Shown piece after piece: positions 9,246 through 18,145 of a stretch of DNA of 35,033 bases; within the stretch, counting starts at the first letter, position 1, and each line of letters opens with the position of its first letter. The notes under the pieces are model-generated. The model made no database searches. It saw only the letters and a program-made list of their open reading frames with translations, and was not told the origin of the DNA. A program made the translations under genes and the position numbers. This stretch comes from Tannerellaceae bacterium (GTDB lineage: Bacteria > Bacteroidota > Bacteroidia > Bacteroidales > Tannerellaceae). Location: assembly GCA_031266215.1 (NCBI GenBank), contig JAISBL010000085.1, positions 1 through 35,033 on the forward strand. Reading direction: 5' to 3'.

Positions 9246-10355
9246 TTAAAATATGGAGTCGTAGCGGCCACCGGTGATAAAATCTTCGGATACGGTTGCC
9301 GGATATTCCAGGTCCATCAGCGTTTCGCCCTTTTCGTTGATTATCTTCATCCCGTCGCCGCTCCTGTAACCGTTACGCACGACCGCCATGCCGCCTTTGA
9401 ATGACGAGACGAACTGTGCGAACTGCGGCTCTACTATAATCTGCCCTTTCAGGTCGATGATGCCGAATGCGTCGTCGAACTCTGGGCGGGCGCCGGCGTA
9501 CTTACTTCCTCCGAAGGGTTTGATATCCTCATAATCAAAATCTACCGACGGCTTGCCGGCCTCGTTTATGCGTCCGGCCAGATAATGATCGCCGTCGTTC
9601 TCGTATACGATAAACTCGTCTCCGTCGGCCAGTATATTAGCATATATATCCGACGCCGCTATCACATACTCACCCTTGCGGTTGATCACGCCATATTGTA
9701 CACCACGCCTGTCGTAGGTGCTGACTACGGCATAGCCTTTCGCCGAGAAAGGCCCGCCGGTATCAAGGTCTGCCTCAAAAGCCGGCGCCCCATTCTTGTC
9801 TACGTAACCCTTGTTGGTGAAAGCCAGTCCGTTTGAAAAGTCTCCGGCTTTGGCGTATGCCGGTTCAATCACCACCTTACCTATCCGGTCAACGTATCCC
9901 CATTTGTAACCCATTTCAAAAGCGGCCAGGCCTTCGCTGAAACGCCTCGCGTCGCTCACTTCATTGGGAAAGGTAAAGACCACTTCCCCTGCCTTGTCAA
10001 TGGCCTGTATGGGCGGCTTGTCTTCTTTCCTTACAAACGCCAGCCCTTCGCTGAACCGGGTAGCCCTCAGGTATTCGGCCGGTATGGCCAGCTTACCGTC
10101 GCGTCCGAGGTAGCCTGACCGGCCATCTACCCGTACCACGGCATAGTCATCGTAGAAAACGGAAGTTTCCTTCACGGCCACTTCCGGCGTGACCACGTCA
10201 CCTTTCTTGTCCAGATAGTAATAAGTATCTCCGTCGGATACCGGTATCCATACGTTCTTTTCCTGCGGGCCGCCCGGTCCGCCACAGCCTGCCATCAGTG
10301 CAGCCAGCGCCACTGGCGCTATTGCGTGTTTCAATACATTCATTCTAACTTTCAT
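9246..10355 (-). CDS. WG-repeat lipoprotein
   Basis: A 369-residue lipoprotein. The signal peptide ends at LMAGC (Cys24), followed by a Gly/Pro stretch. The rest consists of WG-type beta repeats with the pattern GYVDxxGKxVIxPxYxxAxxFSxGLA, for example KWGYVDRIGKVVIEP and repeated RFSEGLA segments. WG repeats form beta-propeller-like domains in surface proteins; ligands are generally unknown. A second in-frame ATG at 10343 is possible. The gene stands first in a likely pair with yccF. Confidence 0.88.
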   Translation of the reverse strand: MKVRMNVLKHAIAPVALAALMAGCGGPGGPQEKNVWIPVSDGDTYYYLDKKGDVVTPEVAVKETSVFYDDYAVVRVDGRSGYLGRDGKLAIPAEYLRATRFSEGLAFVRKEDKPPIQAIDKAGEVVFTFPNEVSDARRFSEGLAAFEMGYKWGYVDRIGKVVIEPAYAKAGDFSNGLAFTNKGYVDKNGAPAFEADLDTGGPFSAKGYAVVSTYDRRGVQYGVINRKGEYVIAASDIYANILADGDEFIVYENDGDHYLAGRINEAGKPSVDFDYEDIKPFGGSKYAGARPEFDDAFGIIDLKGQIIVEPQFAQFVSSFKGGMAVVRNGYRSGDGMKIINEKGETLMDLEYPATVSEDFITGGRYDSIF

Positions 10356-10392
10356 AATTTATCATATTAGTAAATATCATATTGCCTTTGTT

Positions 10393-10421
10393 CCCGTCAT
10401 TGCAGTGGAGGCAATGACGGG
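10393..10421. terminator. Hairpin downstream of the lipoprotein at 10446
   Basis: A perfect 11-bp stem, CCCGTCATTGC and GCAATGACGGG, with a seven-base loop, between the stop of the leftward lipoprotein and the next leftward gene. There is no T-run, so it could be an intercistronic RNA stem rather than a terminator. Confidence 0.45.
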
Positions 10422-10445
10422 AAGGTAGCTTGTTTTAAAATTTCG

Positions 10446-11270
10446 CTACCTGTAATCCTCCGCTTTTACCGGGAAAGGCCCCGACTCAAGAGCCGATTGG
10501 AGTCTATCCCCTTCGCTGTTCTTTCTATCTTTCATATTCTTCCACTCGTCTGAAGATATCAGGTGATATTCGTTCATTTTCTCAAGAACTGTTTTACTCA
10601 TGGGGTCACTCTTGAAATTCGTGAAAGTCATCTTTATAATATCCCCGACATGCCAGTTTTTTTCGAATGAAGTCTCGTTGTCATACTCCACCGACCTTGT
10701 CCCGGAAAATCCGTCAGGGCCTGTAAATGAGTAGTCGTATTCTCCGTAATTTGATACGCTGACAGATGTTATTCGATAAAAGTGTACCAGTTTTTCAAAA
10801 GGATACTTTGGCCAGTCCGGGACAAGCTCTTTCAGACTCTTTCCCCCGTAAGCTTCATTCAGTTTCTCAGCGTCATATTTCTTTATTTCCGGTTTAGCTT
10901 TTATGTAAAGCGGAAGTTTTTTGACGTCTTTGCCATCACGGCTTACAGCAATGACATCTCCCTTGTGCAAGCCAAGTTTCCTGACTTTCGACTTCGGCAG
11001 GGTCAGGTATCCTGCACTGATGTGTCCCAGTCCGTAATATTTTACACTCCATACATCGCCGGACTTCGAACCGAGGCCTTCACCGGTGTCTATCTCGCTT
11101 ATTTTTCCGAGGGAATAACCTTCGGGAACCTTGCCTTCGTACTTTTCCAGTTCGTAAAGCCATCCGTCTAAATTCCCATGATACGCCGGATCCGGCTTAT
11201 CCGGGTTATACCCGCAAGACGTCAATGTCAGTCCGAGGGTAACTGCTGTTACAATAAAAAATCTGTTCAT
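10446..11270 (-). CDS. Lipoprotein of unknown function
   Basis: A 274-residue protein. The start is placed at the ATG at 11270, which gives a clean lipoprotein signal peptide, MNRFFIVTAVTLGLTLTSC (Cys19). A longer frame starting at 11384 adds 38 residues without export features and overlaps a hairpin, so it is rejected. After the lipobox come a Trp/Tyr-rich segment and a beta-rich region with GDVWSVKYYGLGHISAGYLTLP. No family is recognised. It lies between a beta-barrel gene and the WG-repeat lipoprotein on the same strand, suggesting an envelope role. Confidence 0.8.
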   Translation of the reverse strand: MNRFFIVTAVTLGLTLTSCGYNPDKPDPAYHGNLDGWLYELEKYEGKVPEGYSLGKISEIDTGEGLGSKSGDVWSVKYYGLGHISAGYLTLPKSKVRKLGLHKGDVIAVSRDGKDVKKLPLYIKAKPEIKKYDAEKLNEAYGGKSLKELVPDWPKYPFEKLVHFYRITSVSVSNYGEYDYSFTGPDGFSGTRSVEYDNETSFEKNWHVGDIIKMTFTNFKSDPMSKTVLEKMNEYHLISSDEWKNMKDRKNSEGDRLQSALESGPFPVKAEDYR

Positions 11271-11340
11271 GTCGATTAAATATGAGTTTATTAAAGGTAT
11301 TACCATACTCTCTTGTTCTGAAAATCCGGGAGGTATGCTT

Positions 11341-11390
11341 CCGGCGCGTCCACCACTACGCGGGTGGGGTGGGGTGGACGCCATTGCCGG
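11341..11390. terminator. Large GC-rich hairpin after the beta-barrel gene
   Basis: Nested inverted repeats: CCGGC/GCCGG outside (11341-11345, 11386-11390) and GCGTCCACC/GGTGGACGC inside (11346-11354, 11373-11381). It begins about 10 bp beyond the stop of the leftward gene at 11401. No T-run follows, so it may terminate or stabilise the transcript. Confidence 0.5.
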
Positions 11391-11400
11391 AGTGGCGAGA

Positions 11401-12078
11401 TCAAAACGTCCAGCCGAGACGCAGCGTAGGCAGGGCGATCATCCCTATAACAGTCTGACTGTTGCTGTCTTTAGGCTCATCTGTTGTCGTCACACCGTTT
11501 GCGGTCGTTTCGGTCACCATGTTCTTAAGCGACCTGCTTTCAAAGGCCAGACCGGCCTCCGCTCCTATGTACAGGTTCCGGGCAAAGTAATAGTTGAAGC
11601 CGCTGAACACGCCCAGACCTATGGTGCTGAACATGTCGCCACCATTCTTGATTATCGACTTACTGTTTTTACTCTCTATGGTCATTTTAGCCGACATGGT
11701 TGCGAAGTTCAATTCGGCGCCTATGTAAGGCGTCAGCCTGTCGGTGCCGCCGAAGTTGTAGATGATACCCGGCGACAGCGATATGCGTGAAGTGCTGGAG
11801 GTAATCTGCTGCCAATCATCTTCCGTCATGGCATTGTCGTTCGACTCCGAGATCATACCTACACCAAGCCCTAAGCGGAACCCGATATTGTCGGTAACGG
11901 AATATATCCCCCTTATTTGCCCGTCACTGAGCTGGATATTGTCGCCATCAACGTTAAAGGGAGAAAAACCGACTTCCAGCGTCAGGCTGCCTGCTCCGGG
12001 TTTGAAACTGCTTTCCTGAGCCATACCGGCCGTCATACTCACTGCGACCAGCGCAGATACAATCAAATACTTTTTCAT
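11401..12078 (-). CDS. Outer membrane beta-barrel protein
   Basis: A 225-residue protein with a signal peptide (MKKYLIVSALVAVSMTAGMAQ). The mature part has alternating hydrophobic and polar strands with turns typical of the small outer-membrane barrels common in Bacteroidetes: TLEVGFSPFN, GFRLGLGVGM, LSPGIIYNFG, PYIGAELNFATMS, LYIGAEAGLAFES, and a last strand LPTLRLGWTF ending in Phe, as needed for barrel assembly. It has about eight strands and no OmpA peptidoglycan domain. It follows the large BspA gene by 85 bp on the same strand. Confidence 0.85.
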   Translation of the reverse strand: MKKYLIVSALVAVSMTAGMAQESSFKPGAGSLTLEVGFSPFNVDGDNIQLSDGQIRGIYSVTDNIGFRLGLGVGMISESNDNAMTEDDWQQITSSTSRISLSPGIIYNFGGTDRLTPYIGAELNFATMSAKMTIESKNSKSIIKNGGDMFSTIGLGVFSGFNYYFARNLYIGAEAGLAFESRSLKNMVTETTANGVTTTDEPKDSNSQTVIGMIALPTLRLGWTF

Positions 12079-12163
12079 GATGATGTTGTTGTTTAATTAA
12101 TAGGTAGATTAATAAATTTGATAAGTTACGACTAATGAATAAATTGATCTTTTTGTCATTGAG

Positions 12164-15100
12164 TTATTGAATTAATTGATATATCACTTTTACGCTTTGT
12201 CCGCCCGACGCCACGATGTATATGCCCCGTCCTCCCGGTAGCGTCACGCTGTGGTCAGTGGCTGTGGCCAGTCCGGCGTATACCTGCCTGCCCTGCATGT
12301 CGTAGACGTAGAAACGTTCGCCGGGGGTCAGACCGCTGACGTGCAACAAGCCGTTGGCTGCATAGGCACGCAGGGTGTTGGCTGCCGAGGGTGCGCCGAG
12401 GGTCGCATTTGCTCCGCTGTCTTCAATGTTTCCGAAACCGTTCCATCCTGCCGCCTGATAAACCGCCACCGTGCCGCCGGGTATAATCAGTCTGACTTTA
12501 CTGAGGTCTACTGAGCCGAATGTGTCGGGGAATAAAGACGGGGGCTGCATCATCCTGGCTTCAACAGTGCGCAGGGAAGTACAGCCGTAGAAAGCGCCGC
12601 CGCCTATATACGTAACGCCACCGGGAATAGTAACGGAAGTCAGGCCAGTGCAGTCGGAGAAAACTGCGGCGCCGATGCTTGTCACACTCGTGGGGATAGT
12701 TACTGAAGTCAGGCCACTGCAACCGGAGAAGGTGCTTGCCTCAAGCACTGTGACGCCATTAGGGATAGTAACAGACGTCAGCCTGCTGCACCCGTAGAAT
12801 GCACTGCTGCCGATACTTGTCACACCGTTAGAGATTGTGACGGAAGTCAGGTTGCTACACCCATAGAAAGCCTGACTGCCGATACTTGTCACGCTGCCCG
12901 GAATGACGACGGAGGTTATGGTCGTATTATCTTTAAACACATTGCTTGCAATGCTTTTTCCTTCGTCGGGTATTACAATATCCCCTCCGGTACCGATGTA
13001 TCGGGTCAGGACGCCGGACTCATTAATCGCAAAAAAGGTGGAGACATCTGCGCTCACTTCGACGTTTTCGAAACCAGGCACATACATTTGACCCGGCCCT
13101 CTTATCCATCCTGCCGCCCGATAAACCTCCAGTGTGCCGTAAGGTATAATTAATTTGACCTTACTCAGGTCTACTGAATCAAATGTGTCGAAAGATAAAT
13201 ATGGAGGCTTTAGCATTTTGGCTTCAACCGTACGCAGCGCCGTACAACCATCAAAAGCATATATGCCAATGCTTGTCACACTAATCGGAATAGTAATGGA
13301 AACCAGGCTACTGCAACCATAAAAAGCATAGCCGCTGATAAGTGTCAGGCTAGCCGGCATTGAAACGGATGTCAGGCTGCTACAATTCTGAAAAGCGCTG
13401 CTGCCGATACTTGTCACGCTACCAGGAATGACAACAGATGTTATGCTCGTATTATCTTTAAACACATTATCGGCAATGCTTTTTACCTCGTTCGGGATTA
13501 CCACGTTACCACCGAGGCCAACGTATTGTGTCAATACACCGGAACCATTAATTATAAAATGGTGTGGAGTACTTGTATCCATTTCAATGGTTCCGAAATT
13601 GCTCCATAAACCTGCCGACAGATAAGCTGCCTGTGCGCCGCCGGGTACAATTAATTTGACCTTACTCAGGTCTAACGAACCAAATGCGTTGGGAGATACA
13701 TAATATGTTTGTAATGGTGGAGGCTGTATCCATTTGACTTCAACCGTACGCAGGGCCGTACAACCATGAAAAGTATTGTCGTCGATACGTGTCAGGCTAG
13801 CCGGCATTGAAACGGAAGTCAGGCTGCTGCAACCGTAGAAAGCTCGGCTTTCGATACTTGTCAATCCGTCGGGAATATTAACGGAAGTCAGGCCGCTGCA
13901 ACCTTCAAAGGTCTGGTAGCCAATGCTTGTCACACTGGCAGGTATTGTAACGGAGGTCAGACTACTACAACCTTCAAAAGTCTCGTTACCGATACTTGTC
14001 ACACTGGCAGGCATTGAAACGGATGTCAGGTTGCTGCAACCAGAGAAAGCTTGGTTTCCGATAGTAGTCACGCTACCCGGTATGACAACAGATGTTATGG
14101 TCGTATTATCTTTAAACACATTGTTATTAATGCTTTTTACCTCGTTCGGTATTACCACGTTACCACCGGGGCCGATATATTGCGTCAATATGCCGGACTC
14201 ATTAATTACAAAGCGGGTGGGAGTATTTGCGTTCATTTCAATGGTTCCGAAAATTCCCCATCCTGCCGCCTTATAAACCTCCACCGTACCGCCGGATACA
14301 ATTAATTTGACTTTACTGAGGTCTACCGAATGAAATGTAACGGAAGATATACGTGGCGGCTGGATCATTTTGACTTCAACTGTCCGAAAGGCCGTACAAC
14401 CGGCAAAAGCATAGTCGCCGATACTTGTGACATTTTCGGGAATAGTAACGGAAGTCAGGCTGCTGCAGTCATTGAAAGCGCTGTGGCCAATACTTGTCAC
14501 ACTACTTGGGATAATAATGGAAGTCAGGCTACTGCAACCAGAGAAAGCTTGGCCTCCGATAGTAGTCATGCTACCCGGGATGACGACAGAAGTTATGCTT
14601 GTATTATTATAGAACACATAATTTGCAATGCTTTTCACCTCATTTGGGATTACAATGTCACCTCCGGGGCCAGTATATACAGTTAATACGCCGGAATCAT
14701 CAATCACAAAACGGGTAGGAGTATTTGTGTCCATTTCAATAGTTCCGAAACCACTCCATCCTGCCCTCTTATAAGCCTCCACCGTACCGCCGGGTACAAT
14801 TAATTTGACATTACTAAGGTCTGTCAAATCAAACGCAGAAGATAAAGATATACTCGGAGGCTTAACCATTTTGGCTTCAACCGTGCGCAGTGCAGTGCAA
14901 CCTGAGAAAGCTCTGTTACCGATGCTTGTCACACTTATCGGAATTGAAACAGAAGTCAGGCTTGTGTTATTATAGAACACATATTCAGCAATCCCTTTTA
15001 CCTCGTCAGGGATTGTTACGCTACCACCGGGACCAGTATACGTAGTTAGTGTGCCGTAATCGTTAATCACAAAACGGGTGGGAGTATTTGCGTCCATTTC

Positions 15101-16162
15101 AATAGTTCCGAAATCACCCCATCCTGCCCTCTGATAAATTCCCACCATGCCGCCGGGTACAATTAATTTGACTTTACTAAGGTCCGAATAAAACACAACA
15201 GAGGAATATATATGCGGTGGTTGTATCATTTTGGCTTCAACGGTATGCAGAGCCGTACAACCGTAAAATACATTGGTCCCGATACTTGTCACATTTTCGG
15301 GAATAGTAACGGAAGTCAGGCTGCTGCAACCAGAGAAAGCTTGGTTTCCGATACTTGTGATACTACTTGGAAGAGTAATAGAACTCAGGCTGCTGCAGTT
15401 ATAGAAAGCCAAGTAAGCGATATCTGTAACGCTTCCAGGAATGGTAACGGAAGTCAGGCCGCTGCAGCCATTGAAAGCGCTCTGGCCAATACTTGTCACA
15501 CTACTTGGAATAGTAATGGAAGTCAGGCTACTGCAACCTGAGAATGTGCTAGTCCCAAGCACTGTGACGCCATTGGGGATAGTAACAGAAGTCAGGCTGC
15601 TGCAACCATCGAAAGCGCTTTGGCCAATACTTGTCACACTACTTGGAATAGTAATGGAAGTCAGGCTACTGCAACCTGAGAATGTGCTAATCTCAAGCAC
15701 TGTGACGCCATTGGGGATAGTAACAGAAGCCAGGCTGCCGCAACCATTGAAAGCGTTGTCGCCGATACTTGTCACGCTGTTTGGGATAGTAACAGAAGTC
15801 AGGCCGCTGCAGCCATCGAAAGCTCTCCAACCAATGCTTGTCACGCTGTTTGGAATAGTAACAGAAGTCAGGCGGCTACAGCCATTGAAAGCGTTAAAAG
15901 GGATATTTGTCACCGTATATGTTTTCCCGTTCGTAACGCTTGACGGAATCGTAATATCCCCTCTTATATTTGTGTTGGCGGCAGAAACGGAAACCGTATT
16001 GCCGCCCTGAATAACATCATAACGGAAGTTACCAACCGTAAAAATTTGCGCCTGCGCTACTACGGTGGTAAGGAGAAGGGCGGTAAGGAGGAGTAGCGCC
16101 TTATGGCGGAAAGGGGGCCGGGGCGTGGGGAACTGTTTGTCTTTGTGTATAACTGTTTTCAT
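12164..16162 (-). CDS. Giant BspA-like leucine-rich repeat protein with T9SS-like C-terminus
   Basis: A 1332-residue secreted protein. A basic 24-residue extension precedes a hydrophobic signal segment ending AQAQ. The body is built from 23-residue LRR_5 units of the form SVTIPxSVTSIGxxAFxGCSSLT, grouped in six larger modules. Each module ends with a segment such as RTVEAKMxQPPxxxxxxFxSxDLSKVKLIVPGG, and the next begins with a TRFVINxSGxLTxYxGPGG linker. The last roughly 75 residues (LHVSGLTPGERFYVYDMQGR through GRGIYIVASGGQSVKVI) resemble type IX secretion sorting domains. BspA proteins of this kind bind host proteins or other bacteria. The mini-BspA gene upstream ends 28 bp before this start, so the two are probably co-transcribed. 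Internal DNA duplications suggest the repeat number changes by recombination. Confidence 0.92.
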   Translation of the reverse strand: MKTVIHKDKQFPTPRPPFRHKALLLLTALLLTTVVAQAQIFTVGNFRYDVIQGGNTVSVSAANTNIRGDITIPSSVTNGKTYTVTNIPFNAFNGCSRLTSVTIPNSVTSIGWRAFDGCSGLTSVTIPNSVTSIGDNAFNGCGSLASVTIPNGVTVLEISTFSGCSSLTSITIPSSVTSIGQSAFDGCSSLTSVTIPNGVTVLGTSTFSGCSSLTSITIPSSVTSIGQSAFNGCSGLTSVTIPGSVTDIAYLAFYNCSSLSSITLPSSITSIGNQAFSGCSSLTSVTIPENVTSIGTNVFYGCTALHTVEAKMIQPPHIYSSVVFYSDLSKVKLIVPGGMVGIYQRAGWGDFGTIEMDANTPTRFVINDYGTLTTYTGPGGSVTIPDEVKGIAEYVFYNNTSLTSVSIPISVTSIGNRAFSGCTALRTVEAKMVKPPSISLSSAFDLTDLSNVKLIVPGGTVEAYKRAGWSGFGTIEMDTNTPTRFVIDDSGVLTVYTGPGGDIVIPNEVKSIANYVFYNNTSITSVVIPGSMTTIGGQAFSGCSSLTSIIIPSSVTSIGHSAFNDCSSLTSVTIPENVTSIGDYAFAGCTAFRTVEVKMIQPPRISSVTFHSVDLSKVKLIVSGGTVEVYKAAGWGIFGTIEMNANTPTRFVINESGILTQYIGPGGNVVIPNEVKSINNNVFKDNTTITSVVIPGSVTTIGNQAFSGCSNLTSVSMPASVTSIGNETFEGCSSLTSVTIPASVTSIGYQTFEGCSGLTSVNIPDGLTSIESRAFYGCSSLTSVSMPASLTRIDDNTFHGCTALRTVEVKWIQPPPLQTYYVSPNAFGSLDLSKVKLIVPGGAQAAYLSAGLWSNFGTIEMDTSTPHHFIINGSGVLTQYVGLGGNVVIPNEVKSIADNVFKDNTSITSVVIPGSVTSIGSSAFQNCSSLTSVSMPASLTLISGYAFYGCSSLVSITIPISVTSIGIYAFDGCTALRTVEAKMLKPPYLSFDTFDSVDLSKVKLIIPYGTLEVYRAAGWIRGPGQMYVPGFENVEVSADVSTFFAINESGVLTRYIGTGGDIVIPDEGKSIASNVFKDNTTITSVVIPGSVTSIGSQAFYGCSNLTSVTISNGVTSIGSSAFYGCSRLTSVTIPNGVTVLEASTFSGCSGLTSVTIPTSVTSIGAAVFSDCTGLTSVTIPGGVTYIGGGAFYGCTSLRTVEARMMQPPSLFPDTFGSVDLSKVRLIIPGGTVAVYQAAGWNGFGNIEDSGANATLGAPSAANTLRAYAANGLLHVSGLTPGERFYVYDMQGRQVYAGLATATDHSVTLPGGRGIYIVASGGQSVKVIYQLIQ
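15484..15759. repeat. Recent 138-bp tandem duplication inside the BspA gene
   Basis: Two adjacent 138-bp copies (15484-15621 and 15622-15759), equal to 46 codons or two leucine-rich repeats. The first roughly 100 bp differ at only about two positions. The frame is kept, so this adds two repeats to the protein. Confidence 0.8.
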
Positions 16163-16190
16163 ATTCCTGTTGTTTGATTCTTTGATGGTA

Positions 16191-16916
16191 TTACTCGATG
16201 GTCCCGAAGTTGCGCCATAATTCGGCCTGACGGTATCGGCTTTCGGCGCCGGGCGGGACTATCAGCTTTACGCCGCTCAGATCAATCTCGGCGAATATGT
16301 TGGACGGGACGTCGGGCGGCACAGACCATTTCACCTCTAACTGTTTCAGATTTTTGCAGCCGGCAAAGGCAAGTTCGCCGATGTCCGTCACGCTCTGGGG
16401 TATTGAAACGGAGGCCAGGCCGCGGCAATAAAAGAAAGCGCTCTCACCTATGGTCTTCACTCCCTGGGGAATTACCAGGGAGGTCAGACCATTGCAACTG
16501 CTGAAAGCATCCCTGCCGATACCGGTCACACCCGGCGGGATCACTATGGACTCCAGATTGAGGCAATAATAGAAAGCAAATTCGCCTATGTCCGTAATGC
16601 CCGGAGGGATAACCACCGAAATCAGGTCTCTGTATTCACGGAAAGCATTTACATGGACGCTTTTCACTGCGTACGTCACACCCTCATGCCTGAAGACCGA
16701 AGGAAGGGTAATACTACCCTTTACATTGTCACGGCCATTGCCGGAAATTGCAACAGTATTAGGGATGTCGGGGTTTACCCTGTAAGCAAAGTCGCCAACC
16801 CTGAAAAACTGCGCCTCAGCCGCCGACGCTGTAATCAGCAGGACGGTAAAAAGTAATAATATCCTCTTGCATAAGAGGCCCTGAACGTGTTTGCTTATAA
16901 GTACAGATATATTCAT
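16191..16916 (-). CDS. Mini BspA-like leucine-rich repeat protein lacking the C-terminal domain
   Basis: A 241-residue secreted protein with the same plan as the N-terminus of its 1332-residue neighbour: signal peptide ending AEAQFFRVGDFAYRV, a beta lead-in (about 45-80), five LRR_5 units such as GVTGIGRDAFSSCNGLTSLVIP, then a closing segment EVKWSVPPDVPSNIF and DLSGVKLIVPPGAESRYRQA ending WRNFGTIE. It stops exactly where a module ends in the larger protein and has no sorting domain. It is either a compact paralogue or a truncated copy. It is probably first in a pair with the large BspA gene. Array C lies upstream of it. Confidence 0.88.
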   Translation of the reverse strand: MNISVLISKHVQGLLCKRILLLFTVLLITASAAEAQFFRVGDFAYRVNPDIPNTVAISGNGRDNVKGSITLPSVFRHEGVTYAVKSVHVNAFREYRDLISVVIPPGITDIGEFAFYYCLNLESIVIPPGVTGIGRDAFSSCNGLTSLVIPQGVKTIGESAFFYCRGLASVSIPQSVTDIGELAFAGCKNLKQLEVKWSVPPDVPSNIFAEIDLSGVKLIVPPGAESRYRQAELWRNFGTIE

Positions 16917-17000
16917 ATTCTTAATATTTGGTTGATATTTACTGCGAATTGTTTTGTTGTCGCCGGGGAAGCCGGTCTTCCCTGAGCGTTCAACCCGATA

Positions 17001-17092
17001 TTGACCGAGCTGTCAACCCTGCATTGACTGAGTTGTCAACATGGTATTGACTGAGGTGTCAACACCGGGTTGACAGCTCAGTCAACACGGTG
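17001..17092. repeat. Palindromic tandem array C (four units of 23 bp plus flanking half units)
   Basis: Four exact 23-bp units of the form TTGAC-N6-GTCAA-N7, starting at 17001, 17024, 17047 and 17070, with partial units on both sides (about 16988-17000 and 17093-17097). The 5-bp arms are invariant while the 6- and 7-bp spacers vary, the opposite of random decay. A further stem, GGGAAG-CCGGT-CTTCCC, abuts it at 16966-16982. The array ends 17 bp from the stop codon of the HU-like gene (17110) and lies upstream of the mini-BspA gene. Confidence 0.9.
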
Positions 17093-17109
17093 TTGAAAAT
17101 TCCCGTTCG

Positions 17110-17847
17110 TCATGCGAAGGTCAGTGTCTGATCAAAGGTGATGCTGCGAGGCTCGTTAAGGATATAGCCCACGGTGTACTGCGTGATTATTTCCAGCGTA
17201 CAGGTAGTGCTCATTGGCACCGACGGTATGACGACCATAAGTTCCGAGGGGTTGTTGATCACTATGTCCGTGGGATCGACCTTTACAGTAGCTCCGCTGT
17301 CGCCGTGGAAATAGACGCCTACCGAGTCGTGTTTGCCGTCGCCGGCGATCTTCAGCTTACTGCCGCTGATGCGAAGGTTGCGGTCGACGGTGAGAAGATT
17401 GTTGATGGAGCCGGTCTTGACGTCGAGCACCTGGGCGATGTATCCGTCGGTACTGGGAGCCCCCTGTATCTCTACCGTGATGCCGGGGATTTCCTTACGC
17501 ATAAGGGCGCCCTGATGAAGCTCAAAGATGATGGTGTGCTTCTCAGGGTCGTACTGCCCGAGGGGATTGTCGACCACCCCTTTGATGTGTACCGAGGCTG
17601 TGAACCATCCGGTGTTGATAGAATAACCGTCGCAGAGCTGGTAGCCCATCTCCTTAAGCCACAGTTTTACGGCGTGCTCCATAGCTGCGGCCGTTACGTC
17701 CGCCCCTCCGCGTGCGACGGCGATCTCACATACTTCGCTGATATTTAGCGAACGGTCCGCAATTACACGGATGGAATAGTCATCAGGGTCTTCGGTGAGA
17801 TAGTTCCTGTACAGGTTTGCCCTGATCTTGTGAAAAATATTTGCCAT
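17110..17847 (-). CDS. HU-like DNA-binding domain/DUF4469 protein (copy 1)
   Basis: A 245-residue protein of the Bacteroidales family that joins an N-terminal HU-like (IHF/HU-fold) domain to a C-terminal DUF4469 domain. Residues 1-120 include SLNISEVCEIAVARGGADVT and AMEHAVKLWLKEMGYQL, typical of the HU-like part. Residues about 130-245 form the beta-rich DUF4469 part, with LRISGSKLKIAGD and a GVYF core. There is no signal peptide, so it should be cytoplasmic and may bind DNA; its role is unknown. A palindromic array follows 17 bp after the stop. A long leader (to about 18139) carries a short ORF, a purine-pyrimidine tract and a hairpin. A paralogue lies at 31027-31818 with the same surroundings. 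Confidence 0.88.
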   Translation of the reverse strand: MANIFHKIRANLYRNYLTEDPDDYSIRVIADRSLNISEVCEIAVARGGADVTAAAMEHAVKLWLKEMGYQLCDGYSINTGWFTASVHIKGVVDNPLGQYDPEKHTIIFELHQGALMRKEIPGITVEIQGAPSTDGYIAQVLDVKTGSINNLLTVDRNLRISGSKLKIAGDGKHDSVGVYFHGDSGATVKVDPTDIVINNPSELMVVIPSVPMSTTCTLEIITQYTVGYILNEPRSITFDQTLTFA

Positions 17848-17892
17848 AACTGAAAAGAATTAAAGAATTAATAAATAGTAGAGTAAAGAAGA

Positions 17893-17933
17893 AACCCACC
17901 CGCAGAAGATGGGTATCTTCCAGCGGACGGGTT
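17893..17933 (-). promoter_or_regulatory. Attenuator-like hairpin in the leader of HU-like copy 1
   Basis: A long stem: GAAGAT/ATCTTC around a GGGT loop, extended by CCGC/GCGG and AACCC/GGGTT with small internal loops. On the minus strand it is followed by TTTCTTCTTT and lies 46 bp before the ATG at 17847. The shape is that of a terminator inside a leader, which suggests attenuation. The function is inferred. Confidence 0.5.
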
Positions 17934-18011
17934 ATACGTTTTGCAGCAAAAGAGGAGAGCGAAAGAAAAGAAAACAGGCCTCGTCTTTCTTGCTTGTTAA
18001 TTTGATTTTTG

Positions 18012-18113
18012 TTATAACGCCGTGCGTACGCGCACGTGTGTGTGTGTGTGTGTGTTAGGAGCCGTGTAGTTGTTGACTAACCATAAAGAACCGGTAAAAT
18101 AGGTAGTTATCAT
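18012..18113 (-). CDS. Possible upstream small ORF (33 codons) in the leader of HU-like copy 1
   Basis: An ATG at 18113 opens a 33-residue frame (MITTYFTGSLWLVNNYTAP, then a Thr-His run from a CA repeat, ending VRVRTAL). The ATG is 33 bp from the -7 element at 18146-18153, the same spacing as the small ORF before the other HU-like gene. The peptide has no recognised family, and the repeat makes coding uncertain. Changes in the dinucleotide tract would shift its frame. Confidence 0.25.
   Translation of the reverse strand: MITTYFTGSLWLVNNYTAPNTHTHTHVRVRTAL
18021..18055. repeat. 35-bp alternating pyrimidine-purine tract with (GT)10
   Basis: Every base from 18021 to 18055 alternates pyrimidine and purine, starting with CGTGCGTACGCGCACG and ending in a run of ten GT units. 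Such tracts favour left-handed Z-DNA under negative supercoiling and are prone to slippage. It lies between the divergent HU-like and lysS promoters, inside the transcribed leader of the HU-like gene. Confidence 0.9.
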
Positions 18114-18145
18114 TGTGATTTAAGCGGGGTTAAAATTAACGGAGA

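Noticed and set aside
11271-11384. N-terminal extension of the lipoprotein at 10446
   Set aside because: The 38 extra residues lack export features, and the internal start gives an exact lipoprotein signal peptide.
12251-16010. Many rightward open frames opposite the BspA genes
   Set aside because: They are shadows of the repetitive leftward genes, with repeats mirrored in the wrong strand.
17001-17092. TTGAC motifs as -35 promoter elements
   Set aside because: Bacteroidetes use TTTG at -33 rather than TTGACA; the regular 23-bp spacing fits a repeat array instead.
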